Notes: generated from the sequence alone by a model not told the origin. Positions 25,286 to 39,858 are shown, counted from the stretch's first letter. The stretch: 64,000 bases of DNA from Varroa destructor (GCF_002443255.2 NW_019211454.1:21419037-21483036); one strand, 5' to 3'. Translations and numbers: made by a program.

Positions 25286-28200
25286 TGCGGTGGGCTAAGG
25301 TCTGCATAACGAAACTAAAAATTTACTCGCTATAGATAAAAAGACTGCGATTAATTAAGTGCATCAGTACAGTCATCGGTTCACTGAGGTGTGAGAGCAG
25401 TACACGAAATTTTCCCTTGAAATCGCCCGCCATCGAAAGCTTAGTTACCACCATGAAAGTTTAAACAAACTCAATCTACGCTTGTGTGTATTGTCCGATA
25501 ACGATGTTCTGATATACTCGTTCTACAGCTCTTTTTTAGTAAACTAATTTATTTATTGTCTTATGTTGGTAAAGTCACTACTCGATATCGGAATTGCATG
25601 TAATTCGATCATAATAAATGGGTCCTTACATATACGTTTCGACAAAGGTTCTGTTAGGTACTGTCTCTGCCAGGAGACCATGGCACTGAATTCCTCCCGA
25701 GTTTTTCTTTTTGTAGTATGACAAAAGAAACGAAGGCTGTGATTAAACAAGTACACTATATAATGCCGCGACGTAAGGGCAAATTGAATTTAATGCCAAT
25801 GTCACTAAATGAATATCTGGTTTTCGAAGATGCAAACAAAGCGCTCTATGCTGTCGTTCTTAGCATCGTTGGAGTTTCCATTGAACGTTTACACGCAGGA
25901 ACAGAAACGGCGCAGTCGCAGAAATCGAGAGATGGATTGCTACAAGTCTCCTAGTACGAAGTAAAATAAACTTTTCGCCTCACCTGCTTCAGCCGCATTT
26001 TGCCGAAAAACCTTGAAGCTGAAGAGTTTCCGCAATGTAAGCCTTTGCCTTATAACGGTAAAATGCAAATAACACGTATACCGTACTTGAATATTTAGAG
26101 AAATACACATAAATTTGACCTTCCGGGACGAACAGCATGTCGTAGCCAAACGTATCACAGAAAGACAACAAAGTACGACAACGGATCACAGCTAATGTAC
26201 TTTAAATAGTCTGGGCCGCTTAACAGAAAAAAGAAAGAAATATACATATTTGTTTTCTTCTTTGTCGATATAAGTACGACAAGCATGATCGATTCCAGCG
26301 GATGCCGATTTTTTCTCAATAAGCTTGTGGTACTCTCACACTGTAATTCTAGTATTGTTCCAGGCGTAGTGCGGTTTGTAGTTCTTTGAGCGTTGTTCAA
26401 CACTCGGTCGTTACGTAGAATCATTCAACGCGAACCTTTTACGCAGCATCGAAGGAAACTAGCAGACGAACGCGACTTTAGGATCCTACATTTGCAACAG
26501 CTGGTTCCCACCCTTAACAGTATCTTCTATATTTGCTGATCGCAGCTGCTGAGAAATTTCCCGTACTCGTCTACACATGTATCAAACGTATATCTAAACA
26601 ATGGTTTCAGATCAAATCGATGTTCTAAAATCACTCGTATTTTGAAGGTAATTCCCTACTGAAACTAGTAGAAACATACAAAAAGAGATCCTGTGCACAA
26701 AACGAGCCTGAGAGTATTTCAGCAACATAGCACTTATGCTTAACGGTTGTATCTGTTGATATTACTATTTTATCCTTTTGAATATTTTATGTAATAGAAA
26801 GTAAACGCTACGTATAGCAGCAAGAACGTTTATTATAACAAAACTCTCGTTTGAACCACGGCTAGTTTTTAAAGAAGACAAATTGGGGATTAATATGATT
26901 CTTCGGAGCCTCTACAGTCGACTCTTTTTGGCATTTGAAGTCGATAATATTTTCTGTGGTGCAATTCGGCCCAAGCAGTAGCCAGTAGAAGTTCTCGCTC
27001 CTTCTTCACTCGTCCATTGTCCAAATACCTGATGAAGTATCCGATGAAGGATCCAATCCGCTGGAGTTTGTAATATAAGGCTGAAATAATTATAGGAAGA
27101 ACACAACTACGTGTAGAATATTTTCAAAAGGTATAATGGATAGTGTAAAAATATTAAATCTTTGTTTTATGCGTATCCAGATCATTTTTTTTGGCAATTC
27201 TTCATTAGCAAATAAACAAGGGAAAAACAGATCGACTCGTGCCAGTCATTTCCTATTTCGTAAACATTTTAACTAAGATTCCTGGATGCTCCAAAGAGCG
27301 TCGAAAAACGATGCTTAGCGTACATCAAATGACACCATTATATATATATGAAGCTTTTATAAGTATCGAAAAGCAAGGTCTATCGTCGTGCGTTTTGTAT
27401 TTCATCACGACACAAATGGAACAACATTTTCGCAGAAATACGTGCTATAGATTAATAAAGTACCACAGATAATTTAATGGCCCTAGGATTTCTTCTAGGG
27501 GTCTAGGTAATATATGCGGGGAAAATCGGGTAACCTTCAAAAATAGCACACTATCGAAGGGGATGCCCTTCCAAAATCATCCGAAACCATGTTTTTTTTT
27601 CAGCATGTCATCGGCGCCGTCTAAAGGTTAACAGAACCGTATAACAGCTGACAGCGCGCTTGCTTTTTTTTTAAATTTTTCTGGTCAGAAACGTATAGGC
27701 TAGAGCACCTGAGCCGCATGCAACGTATGTCGGCTCGCAGAGGAGGATTATGAATATACGTCCATTCCCATTGGCCACGGATCCGCAAACCGTGCTGAAA
27801 GAAGGCGAACATTGACTTTATTGGACGGGGTAAACAGCTGTTATCGTTGTGGGGAGTCTGTCGAGAGCGCCTGTTGCTGCACGCCCAGAATGAAAACCTC
27901 GATTTGCGTCGAAAATGGCCAACCGTACCAACCACTTATTACATGGCGTGACAATAACGCTGGGTAAGCGCCACGAGGAGACCATGGAAAGGTTTAGAAA
28001 CATACTTCGAGGCACAGCTCCTACAACCAACAGCAAAACTAAGCCACTTCGTTACAACGTACATATATATAGATAAGTGAGCTTTGTCTCACTTTGCGTA
28101 TTCAAATTGTGCTAGCTAATTCACAATTTTTCAAGGTAAGTAGGTTCCTGAGGCGCCTATCAGGTGCCTGTGCCTAGTAGTGAGCTAAATAATATGTAAG

Positions 28201-28300
28201 GCGCTAAATCTGGAGATGCAAGGTCTGCAGCTAAATATTGAAACAGCACGTCCTAAAGATATTGTCCTATCACAACATCAAAAAGGTAAACAGATTGGAG

Positions 28301-28335
28301 CAACGGCCTGTACTCAAAGTGAGTACAGGCCGTTG
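28301..28335. repeat. Perfect hairpin, 16-base arms
   Basis: CAACGGCCTGTACTCA and its exact reverse complement are separated by AAG. The arms are 50% GC in an AT-rich setting, so it would fold stably in RNA or extrude as a cruciform. Confidence 0.9.
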
Positions 28336-29349
28336 AATTTGGAAGCTTAGTAGAGCTGCGGTAATGCTGCAGATGTTAACAGAAGGAAGACACCGCTTTT
28401 CGAAGACATTAATAGAGAATGCACACTGCCAAAGTAGAAAATCACTGAAACGACGTTCTCCCGAAGTTCGCAGTAGGAGATCAACAGGCGTACACCCCAC
28501 ACGCATAGACAATTACTCAGTAGTTTGAAGCTCGCTTCGCTGAAATCAGTAGGTCAATGAAGGAAGCCATCAGTAGACGAACTACCACAGTACGAGATGA
28601 AAAGCGTTCACTGCACGTACCTTTTGCTAGTCCGGTCCCATTACCAATGATTACTAGAATTAACGCCTGCTATGACACTATCTCTGCACGGAACAAAACC
28701 CTTCGGGACATCGTTATCGGAAACAATGCCATAGAAGTTAGATTTTTCCTGTATATAGCTGTTCGTAACAGCACGTAACGTAAGCGCACCTGTGGGGTGG
28801 CAGTGCTGCCGTATGATGCGAAAGGCGATACTGCAAACACATAAGGCATAAAGGCCGTTCTGTCAGGCCCAAATACGCTTTCTTTGATAAAATGCTTAAG
28901 GCCGCACCGGTAAATTTCGGGAGCCAGGATTCTATTCTTATGAAAGCGTTGAAAACCGTCCGTGAGGTTTTGCTTACCTCGGTTTAAGCAGGCCAGCTTC
29001 AGACGCTGTTCGAAGCTTGTTCACCATGCGAGTAAAGTTATGTCGGCTGCTGTAGCCCACTGCGTGACTAATAGTGATCCTAATAGAGAAAAATTGGCAA
29101 CATAAATTTTCTGTATGAGGACAGTTTCAGACTGCGTATATGTGTTAGATAACCTTTAGAACGTCCACACATCTGGCTGGGCCACAATGAGTGTAGTAAT
29201 TTTCTGTTAAATGTTCATCCTGCTTGAAGGTTCCCTTACTTCCGCAATCTCACTTGACGTTATATCAGTGTGAGCCTTCGCAAACGAAGATTAAGAATTC
29301 GGATTTTCCAAGCTTTAGCAGAAAAAAAACCGAGACGATATAAGTATTT

Positions 29350-29382
29350 TCACAAGACTTTGTTACTGTCACAAGACTTTGT
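29350..29382. repeat. Short direct repeat, 14 bases
   Basis: TCACAAGACTTTGT occurs at 29350-29363 and 29369-29382. Confidence 0.85.
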
Positions 29383-31629
29383 AAGTATACTCCGTTTTTA
29401 CAGGTTTGAAAGCGATTAGGTCTGCCCATTCAGCAGATGTTTTATGTGGTAAGCCATTGGTAAATTTTTGAAAACTACGGTATGATGACATGATTGTGGC
29501 AAGCTGAACTCAAAACTACTATAAACGAGTATTTGTTGCCTCAGGTTTATTTACAATTGGGCAAAATTTCTCTGCTCGTCGTCTGGACAATTTTTGTAAA
29601 AAAAAAAATTAAATGAGCGGGTATTTGGATTGCTCACCCTGTATGGTTTCGTGTTTTTAGCTCAGGTTCAGCGGCGGAAATTTGTATGTCATTGGGAAGA
29701 AGGCTAAGGGAAGCACAGTATTAGCAAGCCATTGAAGCAACGTCTTTTAGCTACAGTCGAACAAATAGTCGTCCTTTCCTGAGTCAATTTGACGGTTTTG
29801 ATTTACCAATTACTAAGGACATTTTACGGCTTTTTTTGTTCCTATACTTATCTAAGATCTATGGACGATATTTATCTATGTTGAGGAAAAAACTCGATTA
29901 ATATTCATATATTATATGGTTTTATATTAATATCAGTCACCTCAGGACAGCCTCTGATTGCTTGCTACGTCACTGATGAGTGTGTTTGTGCCTTACGGTC
30001 CGCGTGGTTTGCTAAGTAGTCAGTGTATGTAGCGGGTTGGTTGTGTACACTTCACGCAGTTTTCGACAAACAGTTTGTAGTTGTGTCCTGTTTCGTGTTG
30101 AAGCCGATGGTCGCTGCTTTGGCGGTAATAAATCATTACTTATACGTTAACAAACCGACTATAGCCGTTTCCGAAAGAACATAGCCTTCAAGCAATCTAT
30201 AGATTGGCCGAGCAGATATTGTCAGTCATCTTGATCTATGGGTTTTACTAGAAATCAGGAACTTGAGTGCCCTATAATCGGGACGCGGAACAACCCAGCT
30301 CCTTATTACATTTCCCCTTCGGCCCTAACCAATACGCAACCACAATGGTAGGTTTCCATCCAGATTTGCCGCCGGTAGCCAGAAAGGTGTTTCCACATCG
30401 AAATGTAGCAAAGGAAGGAATACATAGGTACGTCTACGCCACAGAGCTGAACTAAATCATCATTTGAGTTTTATTGAACTGAAGGAATGAAACTTACGCA
30501 GGGAAGTGCCTGAAAAACAACAGACATCTGTATATGGGTTAGCTGCACTGACTTTGGTCAATAGATAAAACACAGTTATCTCTCTCCAGGATTATGGCAA
30601 ACCACACAAGATAAAGCTCGCCTTGCGCAAGCTGTTTGGGTAGACGCCGAAATGTCTGGACATTGCACCTACTGACTGACATCGTTTCTGGCCGCTGACG
30701 AATGAAGTGTTTAAGGGCGCGTTTGATCATCGTAGAAACTAGTTCAATGACTTCTTCAACTACAGAGCTAAAAATTCTGGCGAGACGGAATAAATCAATG
30801 TAATACTGAGTAAATGTAGTAGTAACACCGTTATTCATGTAGAAACAAGCTGGTATTTAGAACGCGTACGCTGTTCACTAACTGCTCTAAGCGACGATAC
30901 AACCCTTAATAAGGTGTATGATATTGTACTAAAATACATTTATATTTTCAAGGGGGTTCTAGAACGAAATTGCTGCCGTCTGTTTAGAAGTGGATTTTAA
31001 AATAAATATTTTGCTTAGGAAGGACTTCTTCCACAAGATGTTTACGCGACACATCGATTACTCTATAAATAGTAGTGGCAAACCGTTTTAGAGCAGTAGA
31101 TACTTTCTAGATAGATAAGAAAAGCCACCAGTTTCGAATAACGGGATAACGAGAGATGACCGTTTGTGGCACTTCTTCAAATCAATACGAAACATACGCA
31201 AAAAATAAAATTGCGGTGTTCGTAGCAACAATAGTTAACGTTCCGCGGTGCGCATCGCGACAATCTGTGAAAGCAGTGGCAACACACATTACTATGCACT
31301 AGATAAAATGTAGGATAATATTAAAAACAGTATACAGTAGCAGACGATAGGACGGGATGTGTAGATTCGTTTAGCGGACTTGCGTCAAACGAACTATCAC
31401 GAACGTCGACCATTGGTCTTGGCTAGCCACGGTAGGGGGTTCGACTGCCGCGAAAGCATTAGACAATAGTTGATCTTTGAAACACAAACCTCTTGCTTCC
31501 CCCGTAATGAATCTACGAAACTGTTGAAAAAAGAATTACTAAGAATAATAGATAAACAGATGCCTGCTATGACCAAATGTGTCTATTTTTAGAGTCAGGT
31601 AACATGTGAGTACACGATACCTGTGTTCG

Positions 31630-31653
31630 AAATGTGACGACATCGTCACATTT
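31630..31653. repeat. Perfect hairpin, 11-base arms
   Basis: AAATGTGACGA and TCGTCACATTT around a 2-base CA centre. The arms contain TGACGA, similar to half of a CRE/AP-1-like site. Confidence 0.85.
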
Positions 31654-32223
31654 GTCATTTAATTTCGGACGCCTGGCATACAATAGATCACGAGTAATTC
31701 CTAATCGTTGTGGAAATTTCAGAAATGACGAACTTCAATTCCTCAAACCCCGATCATAAAACATACCTACCTACACAGAGTGCCATTGAGAAAAACATCG
31801 CGCTCGTGCATATCATACGCACGGCATACAGCATCATTGTTAGGAAACACCTCAAAAAGCGCAAGTATGATGTGAAAGCCGGGTAACTATATCGTCTATT
31901 TCAATTACTTTAGGATCCCGATCAAAGGCAAACATAACGTCTTTTCCTCATATATCTCTACATACATGAACGTTTTCCAGAGGAACCAAACGTTGGCAGC
32001 ATTGGCTCAAAGTTGTCAGAACTGGAACGCAACATGTCCTGATATTTAAAATACTAATCGCTTCATGAAGATTTGTTTATTTCTAAAATGTACTTTACGT
32101 ACTGCGTGTGTATTTTATTTTTTGGTACGTGGTGGAATTTTGCCTCATAGAATTCCGCTCTATAATAGTAACCGTTTTGCAATAAATATACCTGTACCTA
32201 ACCTGATAGGTGGATATTGACCT

Positions 32224-32493
32224 CTACATATCGTAGCTAGACATCGGGCTACATACGGTTGTTGAAGCTCTCTCAGAATTTAAAATTAGTAATTGCTGAA
32301 ACAGATTTGCCAGTTCTGCACTTCTGGAGGCTATACTGTGAGTACTTAGCTCGTACACAGCCATCTCCTTTATTCCAATATAGATCATACATCTTGCTAT
32401 CCAGCCAATTATCTCGATCGCTTCCACGTGGCCTTCGCCAGGATGCCGTCCTAAACTGTGACCCCATCTGTAAATAGTTGTTATTGCACACAT
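32224..32493 (-). mobile_element. Possible RNase H fragment of a LINE
   Basis: The minus-strand frame contains IYIGIKEMAVYEL followed by STHSIASRSAELANL. In tick-type LINE RNase H domains a beta strand of the form VVIPARAVTIRF is followed by KTDHSTTSTAAELAAL, with the same spacing to the AEL helix that carries the catalytic Glu. The preceding DGS motif is not visible. A CTATTTACAG acceptor-like site sits just upstream, probably by chance. This is a weak call based on one aligned block. Confidence 0.33.
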
Positions 32494-32930
32494 TAATGCG
32501 TATAAGCGTATGCGTTAGGTGACTATTAATTTTAAATTTTTGGGATTTTCTGCCCTGTTTAGTGTGCCCCGTTTCGAAATTAAGTTGAGTAAATTAAGTA
32601 ATTTTTCTATATTATTCTAATTTGTTGTGATAACGGTAACGTCCGGTAGACTCGTAGAAGCGACACCTGTTTTCGAACAGCTACTGCAGATTATCACAGT
32701 CCGTAATTCCGCGACAGCCAGCATTTAACGAAAATGCTCAAAAAAAAAAAAAAGAATTTTTAATACAATGCAATTTTCAAAAAATATTAGTTTCGTGTAA
32801 AAATTTTATATGCACATTCGTTTCAACACTTTCGAAAATAAATGCCTGTAAAAGGTAAACAACGGCAAGTCCATACTGTATCTGCTGTTTCTACAGAAGC
32901 GATACGATAAATCTATGGTTCTAATACATC

Positions 32931-32975
<45 letters not shown>
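32931..32975. repeat. (TA)n microsatellite
   Basis: TA repeats with one C interruption at 32941. Confidence 0.95.
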
Positions 32976-32979
<4 letters not shown>

Positions 32980-34202
32980 TCCATAGGTAACTGTGGATAA
33001 TCCACCTCGTTTAACAGTGAGTGTGTTTACCTTCAATGTCCTCTTCAGTCAATATATAAAGCTGCGTGGGCCAAGCCTCAATAAATACCCCATCTGAACT
33101 TTAACAAGGTTCGTTCAACCGGGCTAACAAAAGCTGCAATCAGTATAATATTCCAAATTTTTTCACTCAGTTTTCAATTATGTAACCTCAAACGAAGTGA
33201 ATTCGAATACAGTTCCATACAAACAGATATACCTATGGAATCTTGCTTCAAAGCATTCATTGCACAAGCGCATTGAAGCTATAGACCTTCATAGCTTCAA
33301 AGCAGCAAAAGTGGAGTAGGGAAAAAGAAACAAGTAATTTCTCATTGCGGTTCAACCACTGGACCAAGCTGTATTTTTAGTGATTTTTTCGTGAGCGCGA
33401 TAAAGTCGAGGCATGCATTTTCGAAAACATTACTATATCCAAATATCCCTCATTTGTCACACGCGTTGGGCCCACTGGACAAGAACGTTGTCGGTCGGGC
33501 TGAAGTACACTTTCGAATTTACCTTCGATTTCCATCAAGAGTGATCGCTCCATGGCGAGGGAGAGGTCCGATCTTATCACCGATAGAATCACCCGGTGGT
33601 ACCGGTGATAACTGATACATGAACAGCTCCGTCCTAAAATAAAAGTATCTTTTTCATTCTCGCATTGGTTTGAACGAACGCTTGAAGTGTAAATATCAAA
33701 AAAACACATAACATAAAGAACTAACGTAAGAAATCCTCTAATTAACCTTTCCATAAGCCACGTATAGCTTATTTGCCTGTTTTTATGAGACTGTCTGTTG
33801 ACTTAAGAAGTAACTGATCAGCTGTATGTGTTAACTGGGCGTATTTCAGCTAGTTTGAGGAATGTGTTGCTTATGTATGGAGAGGTTCTTCGAAAAAGAA
33901 CTTTATCTAAGTTGCTTGCTGAAGTACGTTCAGATGACTAGGTTTCAGTTAATGGGCTAAAACTTTTAACACATAGTCAACTATATATTAAACAAAACTG
34001 TCACTTGGTTGAAATGCGATTGTGACCTAAAAAAGTTAACTATAAACTTAGAGTGGTTTGATCGGTCCTCGGTACATTCTAACATCTTTACAGTGTTAGC
34101 CAAAAGAACTAGTGCTTAAGTAAAAAGAACATTACATTTTCTCTGAACGGTCAAATCATACGCAAACGATACTATTTTAACTATATTTCTACCTGTCTAC
34201 CA

Positions 34203-34203
34203 A

Positions 34204-34240
<37 letters not shown>
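34203..34240. repeat. (AT)n microsatellite followed by T-run
   Basis: Twelve AT units followed by about fifteen T. Confidence 0.95.
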
Positions 34241-37200
34241 ACTGGTCTGCTGCTCTCACCTCCTGTTGTCTTTCCACGGACGTTTGAATACTCACTACAA
34301 AGGTACAAACGCCTTCGCACGTAAACGTCCAAATCCACATTGGTTGAGGCTGAACTCATATCCCGAATAGATTACGCCGTGATCGTAAAACGGACATTTC
34401 GCGGTAATGGAATGTAATTATTAAAATAAAAACGTTAATAGTAGCATCGGTACGGAAGACTAATGGAGGAAGCATCTTCGCAAACCGCCTTTCGCAAACT
34501 CTCTTTTTCTTCTTAAAGCTGTTAGTAAAACAAATCAATGGGCACAACGCATAGCCATCGATTATTCTCTACCTAGTTTACGGATTTTCCTTGTATTTCA
34601 AGCGGTAGTTTTCCGTGCACTGTCATCGCATATTGATAGCGCTACTCAATAGCCACATGGTCGCCTACAGAAGATTAGATTTCTATCTATAAATGAAATA
34701 GAAAAGACACAAGGAAAGCACGACCATCTATGCATCAGTGCCAAACTGCTTCACGCTGCTTTCCTCTTCCTTCGATGCTTTCATTCATTAGACAGCTCTG
34801 TAAAAATGACTTACCTACTAACCACTGTAGATCCTACGAACTCTTTTAACGATGCGTTGCTGATGATTTGTAGAAAAGGATGATCTTGTTTATAGCAAAA
34901 TTTCCCCGTCTTCTCATTATCTTTGCATCTTTTTACCGTACGTATCATACTTTTTACGTGCACTTTTTTTAACGTAAGGCGTACGAGCCTAAAGCTGGCG
35001 GATTAATACACGTTCGACGGTGCGACTTGACACAACGGACACGGAATCGAAACGTTTATTTGGTTCGGTAACAGACAAGACTACTACCATTCATTCAGAT
35101 GTTAACGTCAACAGATAGTCACAAACAAACTTACGAAAAAAGCAAGAAGTTAAAAGGTCAATAGCTGCTGATATGGATACTCTAACGTCATCCCAGCCCA
35201 GTAGGACCTTTACAAGCAGCCTTTAGGATCTGAAAAATGAATGCGGTGATTCTTTCATACGGGAAGATAGCTGAATATCAGCTTGAAGTCACACGCACAT
35301 AAGCTGCCTACTTTTTAAAAATCATTTATATATGCTTGAGTCGTTTGTCTTTTTACACTCGTGAGCCATATAAGGTAATCTAAGTATGGCTGTAGTGGCG
35401 TGATCATATTTAATTTGATCAGCTGCATCCAGCTAGGGATAAGCAAATACGGTGGATACGATAATATTTACATCAGTTCTTGCGCAGGAACTTATTGCGA
35501 AAGCTCCCTGTCAAAATCGAATCTCCTTTTCGATAATCAGCGGTGTATTAGCTAAGGGAGCGTCAGACGCTTGTACCGTATTAAAAATACGTATTTAGAT
35601 TTGGAACGTACTTGAAGTGTACGGAACATACTCTGTCTACATTTGCTTTCATGACGGAGAACGTCCATATGGGAAGTCTCTGTATACCAAACGAAGCCGT
35701 AAATGTGTATCAAATAGTTTGAGAGCTGAATCTCTCAGGAAAGAAGGCGTGGCTTGCGAGTTATTCAAAAATCACTCCTAAAATGTTTCTAATCGTCTCC
35801 GTAAAGTTGTTCATAGATATCATAATACAAAAGAATAAAAAACCCCTCATTTGTTTGGTTTGGGCGTCGCGAATCCGATCTGACAGTAACACAACTCCTC
35901 ATTTCCTTGGGAATTTTTCTTGAGGCCTAGTATTGGAGGTATTATAGTATGCTGCCAGTCTAGCGCCCGTGCTCTGTTGCGTTTGAAACTTAGACGTTAT
36001 ACTAATACCTTGTATTCTCACTATTTTGAATCCTGCTCGATTCGAGTTAGCTGTGCCATAAAGGTGGAGAATAGCATTGGGATCAGGGAGAAAGCGGGTA
36101 CAAGGTTTTTGGGGTCAGGGAAGTACGTTTCTGAGTAAAGCCTGTCTGTACTATACATCATGGCCAATCCCATCGAATTTTATGGAAGTATTCTAAGACC
36201 AGCTGTAACATGTTCAGGCGCACCAGCCTGAGTAAGTTTGTCATGTGAAGCAAAATGAAAAACCTCACCCAGCCCATCAAATAACGCATACAGACGTGAG
36301 TTGACTTCCGAAGTGTACCGGATTGCCTTAATTAGAATGAACTCCAGAACTAAATGGCCACTTCGGCGCGCTGTTGACTTCCCTTTTTCTTTGACCGGAA
36401 GGCTTCAACGGAATTACGGGTACTAGCATTATAGTGAGCTCAACTTCGTACAAGAAAGGGGCGTTCTTTTAGATGTTTTCAGCGTATAAGACCGTTATCA
36501 GATTCTTTGTTACGCTATTGGTCACTGTAAACGTCATCCTCCCAAGTTTTTCAAGCTGTGTTAGTTCATCCCAAACGGCTCTAATTATTGGGTTCAATAG
36601 AATTGTAAACAAGTGAACACCGTGAGATTCTAGCCGCATGTAGCCACGTTTTTCTTGAAATTGATAGAAAAGGAAACTCAACATGAACGATTGAGCGGCA
36701 CCGGTGCTAATAGGCCGATACAAGTCCTACATTGCTCAGAACTCTGCGTTATCAGTTAGTCTGTTTTCCAGTGATGTTCAAAGAGTTTCATTGTTCGCCC
36801 TATTCTGTTTCTATTTTTGTTTATACAACTAAATCTCAGAATATATTTTTTGGCACTATGCAGTACTCCCCTTGTACTCTTTGAATTACACTAATTCGAC
36901 TGCTTCTTCCTCTGCGCGCCACGAGCTTCACTGTTCCGTATTGATCTGACAAGGTCCGCTTGCCTCCGACTAATTTAACAGGTTGGTGAGAGTGCTGAAG
37001 GGCCTTCAAGCCTCACCGTATTATGCTCGAGTATAAAGTTACTTTAACATGTTTGTCCGTGTCGTTTTCCTTTCGAGATGAAAAGTGCTGTATAATAAAA
37101 CGAAAGGCGATAAAAACGCAAGTAGTATAATTTACTATAAATAGAAACGAATTAAAGAAGATCAGACAAAACATTTCAGGTCCCACATAGTGTATCTTTG

Positions 37201-38148
37201 GTTTTGGTAACAGCATTGATTTTTGAATGCTCACTTTTATGTACAGTATGTATGTTTTTACAGACTGCAATGGCGAAATTGTTCATAAAGGACCTATAAG
37301 CAGGAAGGTAATAATTTCGTCGATGGTAATTTACTATTCGCAGAAGATTATTACAGATGTCTTACAAAAAAAAAAAAAGAAAAGGGGAAAAACGAAAAAG
37401 TTTTACAATTTTGAACCAATTTTTATGAACCGAAAATGACACAGAACAAATACATTTTGGTATATGTATGGTTTTTCAGTATGGTTAAATAGCTATAATT
37501 ATTTTTATTGATTCACTACCTACTAGATCGATACCGTTGGCCTATAGGCCATTGATTAGGCCATTGGTATTGATTTCGTATTTTTTCGGTGCATTAGCCA
37601 ATATTGTGTAACAAGGTCCTGAACAAACTTTAGAACTTCCTAGAGCGATGCCACCGGACCTTTTGCATTGAAGCCCATAATGGAACGAAAATTAGCTTAT
37701 GACATGAAAAGGTTAGGAAAATCGTTTGCATTGATTGTAGCCTACTTCGAGCTTGCAAAACAGCAGCAAAAATTACATCCATTAGGGTGATAAATAGCAA
37801 GAAAGGCTGTTTTTGCTCTATTAAAGTACTACTCATTGGCTAAGTTAGCTTCTGTTGGGAATGGCAAGTAAGTGCACGCTTGTTGGCGGCTAAAACAAAT
37901 ACATTTATTGTAGAGAAATATATACTCGCATATCCTTTTCTGTAGTCAATGCACTTTTCAATGTGGGTTCATCTGTTTACTTGTCTGTATTCGCCTTGTG
38001 GCTTCGTCTATTTTTTGTTCGTTCATCTGTTGAATGACAGACTCATATGTGTGCTTGCTTCATATAATATCTGAACCAAACACATTAAATTACATAGCTT
38101 CAATCACAGCGAATTCTCCAGCCAGTGCCTCGTTAACTAATTTTTATA

Positions 38149-38173
38149 TTAATAATAATAATAATAATAATAA
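38149..38173. repeat. (AAT)n microsatellite
   Basis: About eight trinucleotide units. Confidence 0.95.
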
Positions 38174-39858
38174 CAATCGTACCATCTCCACCTAAGCTCA
38201 GAACCACATGTATACCAACACATTTACGCAACATTTAAGCCACCAGTCAAAATTTAACTTCAGGCCATTGTTGATGCCGTCATTTTCGACCGATTTAGAA
38301 GCTTCAGTGCTTCAGCCCCGCCGGGACGTCCGCGCTACACTTCTCCGAAAATTACACCACCGTACTATTTTGCATGCACACGTACTGTCGAGGTTGAAAA
38401 TCCTTCGATAAAGTCGTATTTTATTCGAATATGTTGAATAGGCGACGATTTGCGTTAGTCAGCACAGTCGTCATTGGTCATGATTACTCTAAGTCGGAGC
38501 TCACGTCCTTCACCTCTTTGCAATCAGCCTGCAATACGGGGTCACTCTTGGGATAGAGGTCGATCGTAGATACCGAAGGCTGGCAAAGAAAACTCTGAAA
38601 TAATTCATGAATGGCAAAGAAAAGCATAAGTCATTTGGGTGACATACGTGGCTCCAAACAAGCGTTTGGCTTTGTGACGAAAAGCATTAGTTTCCACTTT
38701 GTGAAGAAACCCCCAACGTCAGACTGAAATGAAGATGCTGGACTTTGGAAGTTTGTTCTGTTATATTCACACAAGTAACAGAAAGAGACGCTTTTGAAGC
38801 ATCATAATGCCACAGTAAACAGGGTTCGAAACAGTTAGCGAACGATTCACTACGAGCTACGAAGAATAAGCATCTCGAACGCTCAATTACGTAAGGTAGC
38901 CCGTATAACTAAGTAAAATTTCTTTCGAGTCGACACTGTATTCAGAGAAAATAATGACTCCAAGCACATTGAAATAGTTATGCTATCATACATTATAACG
39001 ATTAGAAGTCAGGTATCTGCCCGAGCCAATAAATAGACGACAGCCGCATAACGGCTAGGCTGTGGCCTAGAATCATTACCATGAACACTCAATCGACGAG
39101 TTAAAAAATAGTAGGCAGAGCAATAATAATAGAAGTGAGACAATGTCGTACCATGCGTACTTCTCTGAAATTGACTTTCATTTGTTGAAATTTTTGGTCC
39201 TTAAACGAATGTCATCAAAACGAAAATGGTTTTATGTACCCGTGGTATAGGTTCTGTTTGACGAACCTGTTGAATCGCTCGCAGGTCTTCTTCAATCTCA
39301 TGCGGTCGAAGAGTGTATACGATATAGGGGCAGGCAACACCCTGCGGCCTTTTAGCTGGGCGAAACGCTACACTATCAGTGTCGGTGACACTATCTGTGT
39401 CCTGAGGATGTCAATGTCAAAGGAGGAGAAAATCAAACAGAAGATTAAGTGCTGCTCATATCTCCCTAAATAACAGATAAATAATAACAAGGCTTACATG
39501 TGTAACAGAAAAGATTGCGAAGAACCCGCACTAATATAAATCATCACATATAATAAGGCCTCTACATTCCACACCCGTTAGCTTAACTTCGTGATTCGTC
39601 TTGTTCGAGTGTTTGGAAATTAAGGTAGCATAACTTCCAAATATCATAATTAGTCGCCAACATGCCTACATATATGAATTAAGTTTCACGTCTGCTTTCT
39701 GGGCACTGCGAAGTGTACATATGTTAGGCATCGAGCCGCTATTGTATAGAAGTGTCTAGACAACTTTCAACGCTGACCAGGCCAATTTGATACCAAATTG
39801 ACTTTATAAAAATAATCGGAAGAACCAGATCTGGTGCAGTTTCTCCATGTTGTAAGTA

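Larger units (their letters stand above)
21191..32223. other. Gene-poor stretch
   Basis: No supported exon in 11 kb. Contains an 11-base C-run at 22940-22950, the small foldback at 25264-25285, the hairpins at 28301-28335 and 31630-31653, and a short direct repeat at 29350-29382. Open frames here (up to 128 codons at 22878) have no recognised motifs. Confidence 0.5.
32494..39858. other. Gene-poor stretch with AT microsatellites
   Basis: Contains an A-run at 32738-32754, (TA)n at 32931-32975, (AT)n plus a T-run at 34203-34240, an imperfect GGCCAT-containing foldback at 37530-37574, an A-run near 37366-37378 and (AAT)n at 38149-38173. No exon supported. Confidence 0.5.

Noticed and set aside
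30539..30838. 99-codon minus-strand frame with helical-looking sequence
   Set aside because: No family resemblance, no introns or neighbours in phase; cannot be told from chance.
31400..31460. tRNA-like GGTTCGACTGCC
   Set aside because: No matching A-box or cloverleaf on either side.
32224..32493. Possible pyruvate kinase fragment (EAIEIIGWIAR like LEAVxIMxxICR)
   Set aside because: The next family blocks are missing. The RNase H alignment covers a longer, better spaced segment.
33377..33754. 125-codon minus-strand frame
   Set aside because: No motif, and the overlapping plus-strand frame is equally open; treated as chance.
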